From: UBA1494_A sp963973975
GTDB taxonomy: Bacteria > Bacteroidota > Bacteroidia > Flavobacteriales_E > Vicingaceae
Direction of reading: 5' to 3'
Assembly (NCBI GenBank): GCA_963973975.1
Contig: CAXBCF010000015.1
Span: 5,854 to 69,853, forward strand
Length of the DNA stretch: 64,000 bases
The translations under genes and the position numbers were made by a program. The first letter of the stretch is position 1. Every line of letters starts with the position of its first letter. This document shows, in pieces, positions 41,837 to 51,393 of the stretch. The notes under the pieces are model-generated. The model saw nothing but the letters and a program-made list of their open reading frames with translations. It was not told where the DNA came from and did not search any database.

Positions 41837-43728
41837 TTGTTTGGCTGAATACTAAAAATAGAGCTGTATTTATACTTCTCAGTATTGCATTTATACTGAG
41901 GTTTTTCAATTTTTGGGACTGGTCGTTAACCAATGACGAGTTGAGCGCTATGATGCGAACTGATTACAATTCTATCGCAACATTATTTAATGAAGGTATT
42001 TGGGTAGATGGTCACCCAGCTTTAACTCAAGTTTTTCTTTTCTATTGGAGAAAGCTTTTTGGTACAAGTGTTTTCTGGTGGAGACTTCCATTTGTGATTT
42101 TTAGTTGTATTGGAGTAGTTTATTTTTACCTTTTTGCAAAAAAAATATTGAATAAAAATGCAGCAATTGTTGCTTTAGCATTTATCAGTGTTTCTCAGTT
42201 ATTTATTCTTTACAGCCAAATTGCTCGACCTTATTCATTGGGGTTCTTCTTTACAATGGTCTTCTCTTATTATTGGTATGTCTTTATTAAGGAAAAACAA
42301 ACTTGGAAGTATCTTTTTATTGTGGCTTTAATTGGGGCGCTTGGAGCAATTACGCATTATTTTTCTAGCTTAAGTATATTGCTTTTAACGCTTTCTGGTT
42401 TCTTCATTATTTCAAAAATGTATTTTAAGCGCTATGTGTTTATGAGTTTCTTAATGTTCCTTTTTTATGCACCTCATCTTCCAATTACCTTCAATCATAT
42501 AACTATTGGAGGGGTAGAATGGTTGGCAGCTCCAAAAGCAGATTTTATTTTTGATTTTTTCAAGTACGTTTTCAATGATTCTATCATTTTTACTGCTATT
42601 GGATTTTCTTCTATCCTTGTTGGTCTTCTTCTTAATCGCAAATTAAACATTCTAAAATCAATTGGTCTTGCTTCAATCTTTATACTTGTTTATGGTATAG
42701 CATACTTCTACTCAGTATCTCAGTCTCCAGTCTTACAATTTTCAGTTTTAATTTTTTCTTTTCCTTTCTTTCTGTTATTTTTAAGTTCATTTTTTCATGA
42801 GAACTCAAATAAAAAAGCAACTTACATTTTCTGTAGTGTAGTCGTTTTATTGGGAGTATTTAGTTTAGTTTTCGGAACAAGCTTTTACGGAACAAAAAAA
42901 TTTTCCGATTTTAAGTCAGTGGTTCAAAAATCATTAACTATTAAAACTAGCTATGGAGAAAAACAACTCCTGAGTTTTTCCAACTCAAATAATCCTGAAT
43001 ATTTGGATTACTATTTCAAGCAGTTTAATGATACAATGAATTTTAGTATTTCTTCATTTTATTCACTTGAGTCAATTGCAGCAGCCAGAGACAGTGTTGA
43101 AAAAAGTAATAAAGAGTTTGTTTTAACAAGTTTTGCCAATGCTCCTATACCTGCTGAAGTGCATGAATTGATCAAATTGAAATATCCTGTAATAGTAGAA
43201 AAACACCGTTTCTTCAATTCAGAAGCAAAGCTCTATGGCAGAGGAGCTAACAATCGAAAGAAGATTGTTCATACTTCGTTTCTCGATTATAGTTTCAACT
43301 CAAAATGGAATGTAGCTACAGATTTTCTTGAAGACAGTATCTTTTCAAGTAAAGCACCGAGTTATAAAATGCTGTCCGAACACGAATACGTTTTGAATTT
43401 TAAAGACACCATCAAGAACCTTTTTCAAGGAAAGAATAATTTCTTAACGATTAAAGCGCAAATAAAAGCTGGCTCTACTCAAAACTTTTTGTTAGTTTGT
43501 AGTGTTGACCGAGACGGAGAGAACATCAGCTGGAGAGGGACTAACGTTAGTCCCTTTTTAAAAGAAAATGAATGGGCTCAATTTCTGACAGTTTTTCAAA
43601 AAACAGAAGAAATCCAAGCAAATGATATTGTCAGTATTTATTTTTGGAATCCTGAAAAAAGTAGCGCTTATATTGATGAATTTGAAATTACAAACTTTGA
43701 AGACAGTGATTACAATTACTATGAATAA
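41833..43728 (+). CDS. GT-C-like membrane glycosyltransferase (GT39/ArnT type)
   Basis: 631-residue membrane protein with about ten to twelve helices and a C-terminal soluble domain (about 440-631). The first loop carries TNDELSAM (about 33-40), the acidic pair expected of GT-C enzymes, followed by WVDGHPALTQ, and IARPYSLG near 128, all typical of the dolichyl/undecaprenyl-phosphate-sugar transferase group. It would move a sugar from a lipid carrier to an envelope acceptor. The start is GTG, overlapping the rlmB TGA. The C-terminal domain is beta-rich and may bind carbohydrate. Acceptor unknown. Confidence 0.75.
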   Translation: MIVWLNTKNRAVFILLSIAFILRFFNFWDWSLTNDELSAMMRTDYNSIATLFNEGIWVDGHPALTQVFLFYWRKLFGTSVFWWRLPFVIFSCIGVVYFYLFAKKILNKNAAIVALAFISVSQLFILYSQIARPYSLGFFFTMVFSYYWYVFIKEKQTWKYLFIVALIGALGAITHYFSSLSILLLTLSGFFIISKMYFKRYVFMSFLMFLFYAPHLPITFNHITIGGVEWLAAPKADFIFDFFKYVFNDSIIFTAIGFSSILVGLLLNRKLNILKSIGLASIFILVYGIAYFYSVSQSPVLQFSVLIFSFPFFLLFLSSFFHENSNKKATYIFCSVVVLLGVFSLVFGTSFYGTKKFSDFKSVVQKSLTIKTSYGEKQLLSFSNSNNPEYLDYYFKQFNDTMNFSISSFYSLESIAAARDSVEKSNKEFVLTSFANAPIPAEVHELIKLKYPVIVEKHRFFNSEAKLYGRGANNRKKIVHTSFLDYSFNSKWNVATDFLEDSIFSSKAPSYKMLSEHEYVLNFKDTIKNLFQGKNNFLTIKAQIKAGSTQNFLLVCSVDRDGENISWRGTNVSPFLKENEWAQFLTVFQKTEEIQANDIVSIYFWNPEKSSAYIDEFEITNFEDSDYNYYE

Positions 43729-44260
43729 TCTACTTATTAAATTATATTCACAGCACAAAAGAAATATACTTAGTGTTTTTCTATTTTTTATTTTCATCCC
43801 CTTTTCTTCTGCACAAATGATTGAAAACCCTGCCTTCAGATTACTTTTAAGTGGTATGTTGTCTCACTCAGTTCCTGAAATTTCTGTTCAAGAAGCCGAC
43901 TCTTTAAAAAAATTAAATGCCATCTTCATTGATACAAGAGAAAAAAAAGAGTTTTTGACTTCACACATTGAAGGTTCCATCCTTGTTGGATATGATAACT
44001 TGGATTTATCATCTGTAGAAAAAATTGAGAAAAGCAAAGAAATAGTTGTGTACTGTTCTGTAGGCTATCGAAGTGAAAAGATTGCTGAGCGCCTTATCGA
44101 GATGGGCTATACAAATGTAAAAAATCTCTACGGTGGCATCTTTGAATGGAAAAATCAAAACAAGTATGTTGTTAACCCAGCTAATGAAGTGACAGAAAAA
44201 GTACATGCTTACAATCGAGTTTGGGGTGTTTGGCTGCAAAAAGGTGTGAAAGTTTATTAA
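43721..44260 (+). CDS. Exported rhodanese-domain protein
   Basis: 179 residues from the ATG at 43721, which overlaps the previous stop by 8 bases. A signal-like segment (residues 16-31, ending PFSSAQ) precedes a single rhodanese domain: IFIDTREKKEFLTSHIEGSILV and the catalytic loop VVYCSVGYRSEKIA, with the Cys present, then NVKNLYGGIFEWKN. It would carry sulfane sulfur in the periplasm; partner unknown. The longer upstream ORF extension lies inside the GT-C gene and is rejected. Confidence 0.85.
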   Translation: MNNLLIKLYSQHKRNILSVFLFFIFIPFSSAQMIENPAFRLLLSGMLSHSVPEISVQEADSLKKLNAIFIDTREKKEFLTSHIEGSILVGYDNLDLSSVEKIEKSKEIVVYCSVGYRSEKIAERLIEMGYTNVKNLYGGIFEWKNQNKYVVNPANEVTEKVHAYNRVWGVWLQKGVKVY

Positions 44261-44329
44261 ATTCATTACCACCCATCCGTTTATTAACCCAGTTGAAGCG
44301 AATGTTACCAAAAGATTAAATGGATTAAT

Positions 44330-44337
44330 TATTTTTG
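44330..44337 (+). promoter_or_regulatory. Candidate -7 box of the S46 peptidase gene
   Basis: TATTTTTG matches TAnnTTTG, 24 bases before the ATG. No TTG is found at the normal distance upstream. Confidence 0.28.
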
Positions 44338-44361
44338 ACTTTTTAAAAATAAATTCACACC

Positions 44362-46506
44362 ATGAAAAAGATTTCGATATTAATAGCCGGGTTGATTATT
44401 GCCTTTTCCCCGGTGAAGGCAGATGAAGGAATGTGGTTACCAATGTTTATCAAAAGATTGAACCATGTTGATATGCAAAAGCAAGGGTTACAATTAACTG
44501 CAGAAGAAATATACAGTGTCAATAATTCAAGTTTAAAAGATGCAATTGTTCGACTTGGTAGAGGTTTTTGTACAGGTGAAATTATTTCTGATCAGGGATT
44601 AATGCTAACCAACCACCACTGTGGATATGGTGTTATTCAAGAAAAAAGTACTGAAGATAACAATTATTTAGATAATGGTTTCTGGGCCATGAAAAAATCA
44701 GATGAGCTTCCTGCAGGTTTCTCAGTTTCTTTTCTAGTTCACATGGATGATGTTTCTTCTGTAATCAATGCTGAACTCAACGAAAGCATGACCTTAGATG
44801 AACGTAACAAAGTAATTAAAACCATTTCTGACTCGCTTGAAAAACAAGCGGTTGGAGAAACGCATTACGAAGCCAATGTTAAAAGCTTTTTCAATGGTAA
44901 TGAGTTTTACATTTTTGTATATGAAACTTTTCAAGATGTTCGATTGGTAGGAGCACCGCCATCATCAATTGGGAAATTTGGTGGAGATACTGATAACTGG
45001 ATGTGGCCAAGACATACTGGCGACTTTACCCTATTTCGTGTTTATGCCAATAAAGACAACATGCCAGCTGAGTACAGTGAAGACAATGTTCCTTACAAAC
45101 CAAAACATTCTTTACCAATTTCTATGAAAGGTGTTAAACAAGGTGATTTCGCCATGACATTTGGTTACCCTGGTAGTACAGACCGTTACTTAACTTCTGC
45201 AGGAATCAGCTATGAACTAGACATTAGACAACCTTCTTATGTTAAATTGAGAAGAACTGTATTGGACATTTATGAAAAAGAAATGGCTAAAAATGACAAA
45301 GTAAGGTTACAATACGCTTCAAAACATGCAAGTATTAGTAACTATTGGAAATATTTCAAAGGACAGCAAGCTGGTTTAAAGCGATTAAACGTGTATGATA
45401 AAAAGAAAGCGGAAGAAGATCGACTTGCTAAATGGATTGGAGAAAATAATGAGCGTAAGGAGTTATATTCAGGTGTTTTGGAAGGTTTTGACACTGCCTT
45501 TACCAACTTGAGAGTACCAAACAAATTAGCCATTTATCTCTCTGAAGCAGTTTTTAGAGTTGAAGCGATTTCTTATTCACGTCAGTTTTCTAATCTTAAA
45601 AAGTTATTGGAAGACAAAAGTGATAAAGCTAGTGCTGAGGCTGATCGATTGAAAGGTAATTTAGACGCTCAATTTAAAGATTACAGCAAAGTAATCGATA
45701 AGCAAGTTTTTGCTGCCATGATGCAAGCTTATTCTGAAGACATTCCAAAAGAACAGCAACCTAAAGAATTCAAGTCATTGGTAAGCAAATACAAAGGTGA
45801 TTTTAATAAAATGGCTGATAAAGTATTTAGCAAAACCATTTTTGCAGACAAAGAAAAGGTTAAAGCATTCTTAGATAAGCCAAAAGCAGCTACAATAGAT
45901 AAAGATCCGATTTACGACATCATGAGAATGGTTTTCAACGATTACATGGAAAATACACGTCCATTAATTGTAGCTGAATCGAATAAATTAGCTCGTTCTG
46001 AGCGCTTATTCTCAAAAGGATTGAGAGAAATGAATACTGAGAAAGTTTATGCACCTGATGCTAACTCAACCATGCGTTTGTCTTATGGTCAAGTTAAAAA
46101 CTACTTTCCTGCTGATGCAGTAAAATACAGCCACTATACGACTGCGGAAGGAATTTTACAAAAAGAAGATCCATCAAACCCTGAATTCATTGTTCCTACA
46201 AAGTTAAAATCCCTTATCCAAGAAAAAGAATTTGGTCAGTATGCCAATGAAGATGGCGAATTAGTAGTCAATTTTATTAGTAACAACGACATTACTGGAG
46301 GAAACTCTGGAAGTCCTGTTATCAATGGGAAAGGTGAATTAATTGGTTTGGCATTTGATGGCAACTGGGAAGCCATGAGTGGTGACATTGCTTTCGAGCC
46401 TGAACTTCAAAGAACCATTAGTGTTGACATTCGCTATGTATTATTTATTATCGATAAATATGCAGGAGCTCAAAACTTAATTAATGAAATGAACTTAGTG
46501 AAATAA
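44362..46506 (+). CDS. S46 family dipeptidyl-peptidase (DPP7-like)
   Basis: 714-residue periplasmic serine exopeptidase releasing dipeptides from oligopeptides. A signal peptide (1-20, SPVKA) precedes DEGMW, the usual mature start. Catalytic elements are H85/H86 in TNHHCGYG, the Asp region GGDTDNWMWPRHTGDF near 205, and S649 in GGNSGSPV. Eighteen residues after the Ser lies Gly667 (AFDGNWEAMSGD); in DPP11 this position is Arg, which selects acidic P1 residues, so this enzyme should be DPP7-like with hydrophobic P1 preference. It is followed by a shared bidirectional terminator. Confidence 0.93.
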   Translation: MKKISILIAGLIIAFSPVKADEGMWLPMFIKRLNHVDMQKQGLQLTAEEIYSVNNSSLKDAIVRLGRGFCTGEIISDQGLMLTNHHCGYGVIQEKSTEDNNYLDNGFWAMKKSDELPAGFSVSFLVHMDDVSSVINAELNESMTLDERNKVIKTISDSLEKQAVGETHYEANVKSFFNGNEFYIFVYETFQDVRLVGAPPSSIGKFGGDTDNWMWPRHTGDFTLFRVYANKDNMPAEYSEDNVPYKPKHSLPISMKGVKQGDFAMTFGYPGSTDRYLTSAGISYELDIRQPSYVKLRRTVLDIYEKEMAKNDKVRLQYASKHASISNYWKYFKGQQAGLKRLNVYDKKKAEEDRLAKWIGENNERKELYSGVLEGFDTAFTNLRVPNKLAIYLSEAVFRVEAISYSRQFSNLKKLLEDKSDKASAEADRLKGNLDAQFKDYSKVIDKQVFAAMMQAYSEDIPKEQQPKEFKSLVSKYKGDFNKMADKVFSKTIFADKEKVKAFLDKPKAATIDKDPIYDIMRMVFNDYMENTRPLIVAESNKLARSERLFSKGLREMNTEKVYAPDANSTMRLSYGQVKNYFPADAVKYSHYTTAEGILQKEDPSNPEFIVPTKLKSLIQEKEFGQYANEDGELVVNFISNNDITGGNSGSPVINGKGELIGLAFDGNWEAMSGDIAFEPELQRTISVDIRYVLFIIDKYAGAQNLINEMNLVK

Positions 46507-46525
46507 GTTTATTCGGCTTAAATTA

Positions 46526-46560
46526 AAAAGGTCGGCTTGATTTTCAAGCCGACCTTTTTT
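46526..46560. terminator. Bidirectional hairpin terminator between S46 and hisC genes
   Basis: AAAAAGGTCGGCTTGA, a 2-base loop, and TCAAGCCGACCTTTTT form a near-perfect 16-bp stem with A and T tracts on either side, between the convergent genes. It should stop transcription in both directions. Confidence 0.85.
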
Positions 46561-46575
46561 TATTCACTATTTTTT

Positions 46576-47679
46576 CTAAATCATATTTTCCAATACTTCA
46601 GCAAAACGCTCATTGGCTTCTTGGTTTCCAATAGTTACACGAATGCACCCTTTTGCTCCAAAATTATCACCTGGGCGAACCATTACTCCTTCTTCAAGCA
46701 TTTTTGCAGTAAAATCTAAGGATGGAATTGGTGATTGAAACAGAATAAAGTTCCCTTGACTTGGCCAGTACTTAATGCCTAAATCATCAAATTTCTGATA
46801 AAGCCAAGCTTTGCCTTTCCATACCATTTCCTGTGATTTTTTGACGTGGTCGGTATCTTTTAATGCTGCATAAGCGCCAACAGTTGCCAAATTTCCTATT
46901 CTAAATGGTCGAAAAATCTTATTGAGGTATTCACCGATTTTTGGACTAGTAAACCCATAACCAACCCTTAAACCTGCCAAACCATAAATTTTTGAGAAGG
47001 TGTGCAAAGCAATTAAATTCTCTCTTTGGTTGACATAGTCAATCGCAAAAGGAAAATCTGCTGCATCAACAAAATGATAATACACTTCATCGTACACCAC
47101 TATAACATGAGCTGGCAAACCATCTAACAACTTCTCAAATTCTTTCTTTGTAGCATATGTCCCAGTTGGATTATTGGGATTAGTAATAAACACCAAAGCT
47201 GTTTTCTCATTAACTTGATCCAATATTCCATCAACGTCCAATCGATAATCTGGAGAAGTTAAGGGAACATCAATGACCACTCCACCTTCTAATTCTACCA
47301 TGTTGATGTATGGAGAAAAAGTAGGGCTACTAACAATGCATTCAGAACCAACACTTACTAAACCTCGGCAAATAATTTCAAGTACTTCCACTCCACTATT
47401 TGCCGTAATAAATTGACCAGGTTTTAGCTTTTGATTGTAAAAATCTGCTAGAACATCTTGAAATTGATAATCATCATAAAAATCATATTCATAAATTCCT
47501 TGCAGAGCATCGTTTACAGCTTTGAGGGCTAAAGGCGAAGGCCCTAGTAAATTTTCATTCGAAGATAATTTGTAAAAACGATCCCATTGTTTTTTACTCG
47601 GAGTCGGTTTTCTTAACTGAAAGCGACTGGCTTTTTGAATGTGAGCTTTGAATAATGGATGATTTGACGCTGAACTCAT
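46576..47679 (-). CDS. hisC: Histidinol-phosphate aminotransferase-like enzyme
   Basis: 367-residue class I/II PLP aminotransferase. YKLSSNENLLGPSPLAL near 35-51, FITNPNNPTGTY near 167-178, VVYDEVYYHF near 196-205, and the PLP-lysine motif HTFSKIYGLAGLRVGY near 227-242 are all visible. The arrangement is that of HisC. It is not in a his operon here, and broad-range aminotransferases of this group also act on aromatic substrates, so the exact substrate is an inference. Single gene, convergent with the S46 gene. Confidence 0.85.
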   Translation of the reverse strand: MSSASNHPLFKAHIQKASRFQLRKPTPSKKQWDRFYKLSSNENLLGPSPLALKAVNDALQGIYEYDFYDDYQFQDVLADFYNQKLKPGQFITANSGVEVLEIICRGLVSVGSECIVSSPTFSPYINMVELEGGVVIDVPLTSPDYRLDVDGILDQVNEKTALVFITNPNNPTGTYATKKEFEKLLDGLPAHVIVVYDEVYYHFVDAADFPFAIDYVNQRENLIALHTFSKIYGLAGLRVGYGFTSPKIGEYLNKIFRPFRIGNLATVGAYAALKDTDHVKKSQEMVWKGKAWLYQKFDDLGIKYWPSQGNFILFQSPIPSLDFTAKMLEEGVMVRPGDNFGAKGCIRVTIGNQEANERFAEVLENMI

Positions 47680-47754
47680 AATGCTAATTTGAAAATCAAA
47701 TATAATTATATGTAGGCAGTAAAAACAGGGCTTGAAAGCATAAAAAACCCTTTA

Positions 47755-49737
47755 CTAATTAACTTCTTTTTGAAACAAGTCAATTTGTTGTTGGTTTCCT
47801 TGAACGTAAATTAAGTCATTCTGCAATAATCGTTCTGAGGATGTGACATTTAAAATCATTTCATCGTTTCTAGAAATTGCAATTACATTCACTCCGTATG
47901 TATTTCTAATATCAGCTTCTTGTAAACTTTTTCCAATCAATTTTCCACTGTCGCGATTGACTCGCAAACAAGTCACTTTAAAGTCAGGAATTTTTGTAGG
48001 CTTAAGTGTTTTGGGAAGTTTTTCACTACCTTGAAAAAGATCGTAATTATCTGATCGAACTTTATCTATAAAAGCTTCAATATCATCCACAGGAATCAAA
48101 AAGTTGTGCAGTATTCTCGAAAATATCTCTACTGAGGTTTCAAACTCTTCAGGAATCACTTCATCGGCTCCCATGGCTTTTATTTCATTAATCTCAGCTA
48201 CATAACGCGTTCTTACAAGTAAGTAAATTGATTGAGAAATATCTCGAATATTATTTATAATCGTTTTTGTTGCAACTTTATCCGAAATAGCAACTACTAC
48301 AGCTCGAGCTCTGTGCAAGTGCAATGCCTCTAAAATGTGATCTTGAGTGGCATCTCCATAAATAATTGGAATTCCTTTCAACTTCTCTTTTCGAACTGTA
48401 TCTGCATTTAACTCAACAGCCACAAAAGGGATATTGCTGTACATAGCAGCTTTAGCCAAATTCGATCCATTGACTCCATAGCCAATAATTACCAAGTGGT
48501 TTTTTAAGTCCTCCACATCAATAGCTTCCGAACCATTAGATTTTGCAGTTTTACGTTGAATAATGTTCCCAACCTTAGAATCTAAAAACCATGACGTGAT
48601 TTTATCAGAAAACATGATTACAAATGGCGTAAGAAGCATTGAAACAATGGATACAGCTAAAAAATACTGGTTGGTTTCATCGTCCAATAATTCGTATTCA
48701 ATTCCTACTTTAGATAATATAAATGCAAATTCTCCAACTTGAAACAAGGACAAACCAGTAATAAAAACTGTTCTGGGAGGGTATTTTAAAACCGCAACTG
48801 CTAAGGAAGCAATACTTGATTTTACAAGAAAAACGACAAGAACTATCAACATAATTATTCCTGCATGTGCTACGAAAAAACCGAGGTTCAAGAGCATTCC
48901 AACCGAGATGAAAAAGAAACTTGTAAATAGCTCCCTAAATGGCAAAATAATACTTGTTGCTTGATGACTGTATTCTGATTCAGAAATAATTAACCCTGCC
49001 AAGAAAGCTCCAAGTGCAAGTGATAATCCCGCTTCAGAAGTCAAAAATGCAACTGCAAAACAAATGGTAATGGTGGTAATCAAAAACAATTCCTTGCTTT
49101 TGGTTTTAGCAATTAAATACATCAATTTTGGCACAACATAACGGGCACTCACAATAGTGATTACAACCACCAAAGCTGATTTAATCAATAAGGACAAAAT
49201 TCCCCCAGATTCCGGGTCTGATTCACCGGCAAGAAACGGAGTAACGAGCATCATTGGAACGACAATAATGTCTTGAAAAATTAGAATTCCCAATGCATTT
49301 CTTCCATGTGGAGAAGCAATTTCCCCTCTATCTTGAAACACTTTTAATACAATGGCTGTACTTGAAAGTGAAAAAAGAAAACCTACAAATACAGCTTGAT
49401 TCCATGGAAATCCATAGAAATAATAAATAGCCCCTGCAACTCCTGCTGTTAAAGCAACCTGTAAAAAACCCCCAATAAAAACTGTTTTCTTAATGGCCAT
49501 GAGTTGCTTAATTGACAGCTCCATTCCAATCACAAATAACAAAAGAATCACGCCCACTTCTGCAATGATTTCAACTTGTTCAACAGCTGTAACCAAACTC
49601 AAACCATATGGTCCGATGATTAAGCCCGTAACTAAAAAACCGAGAATAGAAGGGAGTCTTAACCGCTGAAGAAGAAAAACAATTAATACCGAAAATCCCA
49701 ATAAAATGAGGATGTCTTGTAAGAGCGGTAAATGCAT
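47755..49737 (-). CDS. CPA2-type cation:proton antiporter with TrkA domains (KefB-like)
   Basis: 660 residues: about twelve or thirteen membrane helices (residues 1-385) with the CPA2 motifs LGFLVTGLIIGPYG and GRNALGILIFQDIIVVPM, then a TrkA-N nucleotide-binding domain (LVIIGYGVNGSNLAKA near 411) and a TrkA-C domain (residues 575-660, RNTYGVNVIAISRNDE). It should exchange K+ or Na+ for protons at the inner membrane under nucleotide control. No KefF-like subunit is adjacent. Confidence 0.9.
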   Translation of the reverse strand: MHLPLLQDILILLGFSVLIVFLLQRLRLPSILGFLVTGLIIGPYGLSLVTAVEQVEIIAEVGVILLLFVIGMELSIKQLMAIKKTVFIGGFLQVALTAGVAGAIYYFYGFPWNQAVFVGFLFSLSSTAIVLKVFQDRGEIASPHGRNALGILIFQDIIVVPMMLVTPFLAGESDPESGGILSLLIKSALVVVITIVSARYVVPKLMYLIAKTKSKELFLITTITICFAVAFLTSEAGLSLALGAFLAGLIISESEYSHQATSIILPFRELFTSFFFISVGMLLNLGFFVAHAGIIMLIVLVVFLVKSSIASLAVAVLKYPPRTVFITGLSLFQVGEFAFILSKVGIEYELLDDETNQYFLAVSIVSMLLTPFVIMFSDKITSWFLDSKVGNIIQRKTAKSNGSEAIDVEDLKNHLVIIGYGVNGSNLAKAAMYSNIPFVAVELNADTVRKEKLKGIPIIYGDATQDHILEALHLHRARAVVVAISDKVATKTIINNIRDISQSIYLLVRTRYVAEINEIKAMGADEVIPEEFETSVEIFSRILHNFLIPVDDIEAFIDKVRSDNYDLFQGSEKLPKTLKPTKIPDFKVTCLRVNRDSGKLIGKSLQEADIRNTYGVNVIAISRNDEMILNVTSSERLLQNDLIYVQGNQQQIDLFQKEVN

Positions 49738-50019
49738 TTAATTGAGTTTAAGAAAACCCAAATTTACTGTTTTCATTTACTAAACACAGTTATTCTGTAT
49801 CAATAGAATTAAAGTAAGTATTCCGTATTCTTTTAAACTACACACTTACAGAAGTTTTAAGTATTTGAAGTTAAAAGTGGCTTGAGTTAAGAGTAAAAAG
49901 TTGATTTTAATTACCAATTACTAATCTAAGAATTAATGATTTTTTTGATTATTAGATTTTGGTTTAAAAAAATGTACTGATTACTTGCAAATTTTTAAAA
50001 ATTAAACTTAATAGTTGTC

Positions 50020-51393
50020 TTATTGTAGCTCAACAATTTCAAATAATTCAGGTATATGACAATTCCATTTTAGTTTATCTTCAATTATTTGGCGCAGACA
50101 GTCAGCGGCATGTGGTTCTGCGTGAACTAAAAAAGTATTTTTTGGTGCTTCCTTCAATGAACTGACCCAATCCAATAGTTCATTTTGATCTGCGTGAGCG
50201 GAAAGAGAATTAATACTAAAAACTGCTGCTTTTACATGATAATAATCCCCGTAAATTTTCATCTCACTTGCACCTTCTAATAATTTCCTTCCACGAGTTC
50301 CTTCGGCTTGAAAGCCTGCCAATAAAATACTAGTAGACTCCTTTTCTAAATAATGTTGAAGATAAGTCAAAACTCTCCCTCCACTTATCATTCCACTTGC
50401 AGCGATAATGATTTTAGGTTCTTTATTTTCAACTACAGCCAACGTTTCTTGAAAATCTTGTGTGATATGAAATGATTGACACATGGATTCGAAATCTTTA
50501 ATCGATAAATTATGCCATGTATCATGCTCATAAAAAACCTTCAAAACATCTGCTCCCATTGGACTGTCCATAATCATCGGCAACTTTGGGATTTTCTTCT
50601 CAAGTACTAATTTCCAAAGCATGTACATTATGATTTGAGTCCGCTCTACTGCAAAGGAAGGTATTATTAGAGTTCCACCTTTAGCAACTGTTTTCAATAC
50701 GATATCTTTTATCAACGTGGCAACATCCTCTTTCGGATGGTTGCGGTTTCCGTAAGTAGCTTCTAAAAACAAATAATCTGCCAATTCAGGTTTAGAAGGA
50801 TTTTTCATCAATAAATCATTTTTTCTCCCGACATCGCCTGAAAAAACCAAGCGCTGATCATTGACTTGCAATTCAATAAAACTTGCTCCAATAATGTGAC
50901 CAACATATTGAAATCGAACGCGAATATCTGGAAATAGCGTTTCCCACTCATTTACCTCAACTTCCCTGAAAAAAGACAATGAGTGATGCGCCTCTTTGAT
51001 TGTATACAAAGGTTCAGCAGGATCGTGTTTACTGTATCCACCGGCATTTGCCCTTTCAGCCTCTTCTTCTTGAATTTTGGCACTGTCGAGCAAAATAATT
51101 TCGGCAATTGCCAATGTTGGCGAAGTACCATATATTTTACCTTTAAACCCCATTTTTACCAAGCGAGGAATAAATCCAACATGATCTAAATGACCATGCG
51201 TCAAAACAATTGCATCTATTTCTTTCGCATTAACTGGTAAATACGACCAGTTTAACTTGCGCAGTTTCTTCAATCCTTGAAACAATCCGCAGTCAACTAA
51301 TATTTTATGCTGCTCGGTTTCTACTAAAAACTTGGAACCAGTAACAGTGCCTGCACCTCCTAAAAAATGAACTTTTGTTGATTTAGTTAACAT
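50020..51393 (-). CDS. Beta-CASP metallo-beta-lactamase ribonuclease-like protein
   Basis: 457-residue protein of the MBL/beta-CASP group (CPSF-73 relatives). Zinc motifs are FLGGAGTVTGS at the start, HGHLDHVG (HxHxDH) near 63-70, FSGDVGR near 195, and the beta-CASP and RMMBL parts with IIAASGMISGGR near 325, LSAHADQNELLDW, and FLVHAEPHAA. It probably cuts or trims RNA. Its ATG lies only 32 bases behind an IS1-family transposase gene on the same strand, so its native promoter may have been displaced. Confidence 0.88.
   Translation of the reverse strand: MLTKSTKVHFLGGAGTVTGSKFLVETEQHKILVDCGLFQGLKKLRKLNWSYLPVNAKEIDAIVLTHGHLDHVGFIPRLVKMGFKGKIYGTSPTLAIAEIILLDSAKIQEEEAERANAGGYSKHDPAEPLYTIKEAHHSLSFFREVEVNEWETLFPDIRVRFQYVGHIIGASFIELQVNDQRLVFSGDVGRKNDLLMKNPSKPELADYLFLEATYGNRNHPKEDVATLIKDIVLKTVAKGGTLIIPSFAVERTQIIMYMLWKLVLEKKIPKLPMIMDSPMGADVLKVFYEHDTWHNLSIKDFESMCQSFHITQDFQETLAVVENKEPKIIIAASGMISGGRVLTYLQHYLEKESTSILLAGFQAEGTRGRKLLEGASEMKIYGDYYHVKAAVFSINSLSAHADQNELLDWVSSLKEAPKNTFLVHAEPHAADCLRQIIEDKLKWNCHIPELFEIVELQ

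Noticed and set aside
49738..50019. Possible small gene between the antiporter and MBL genes
   Set aside because: 282 AT-rich bases without an open frame of useful length or any recognisable RNA fold.
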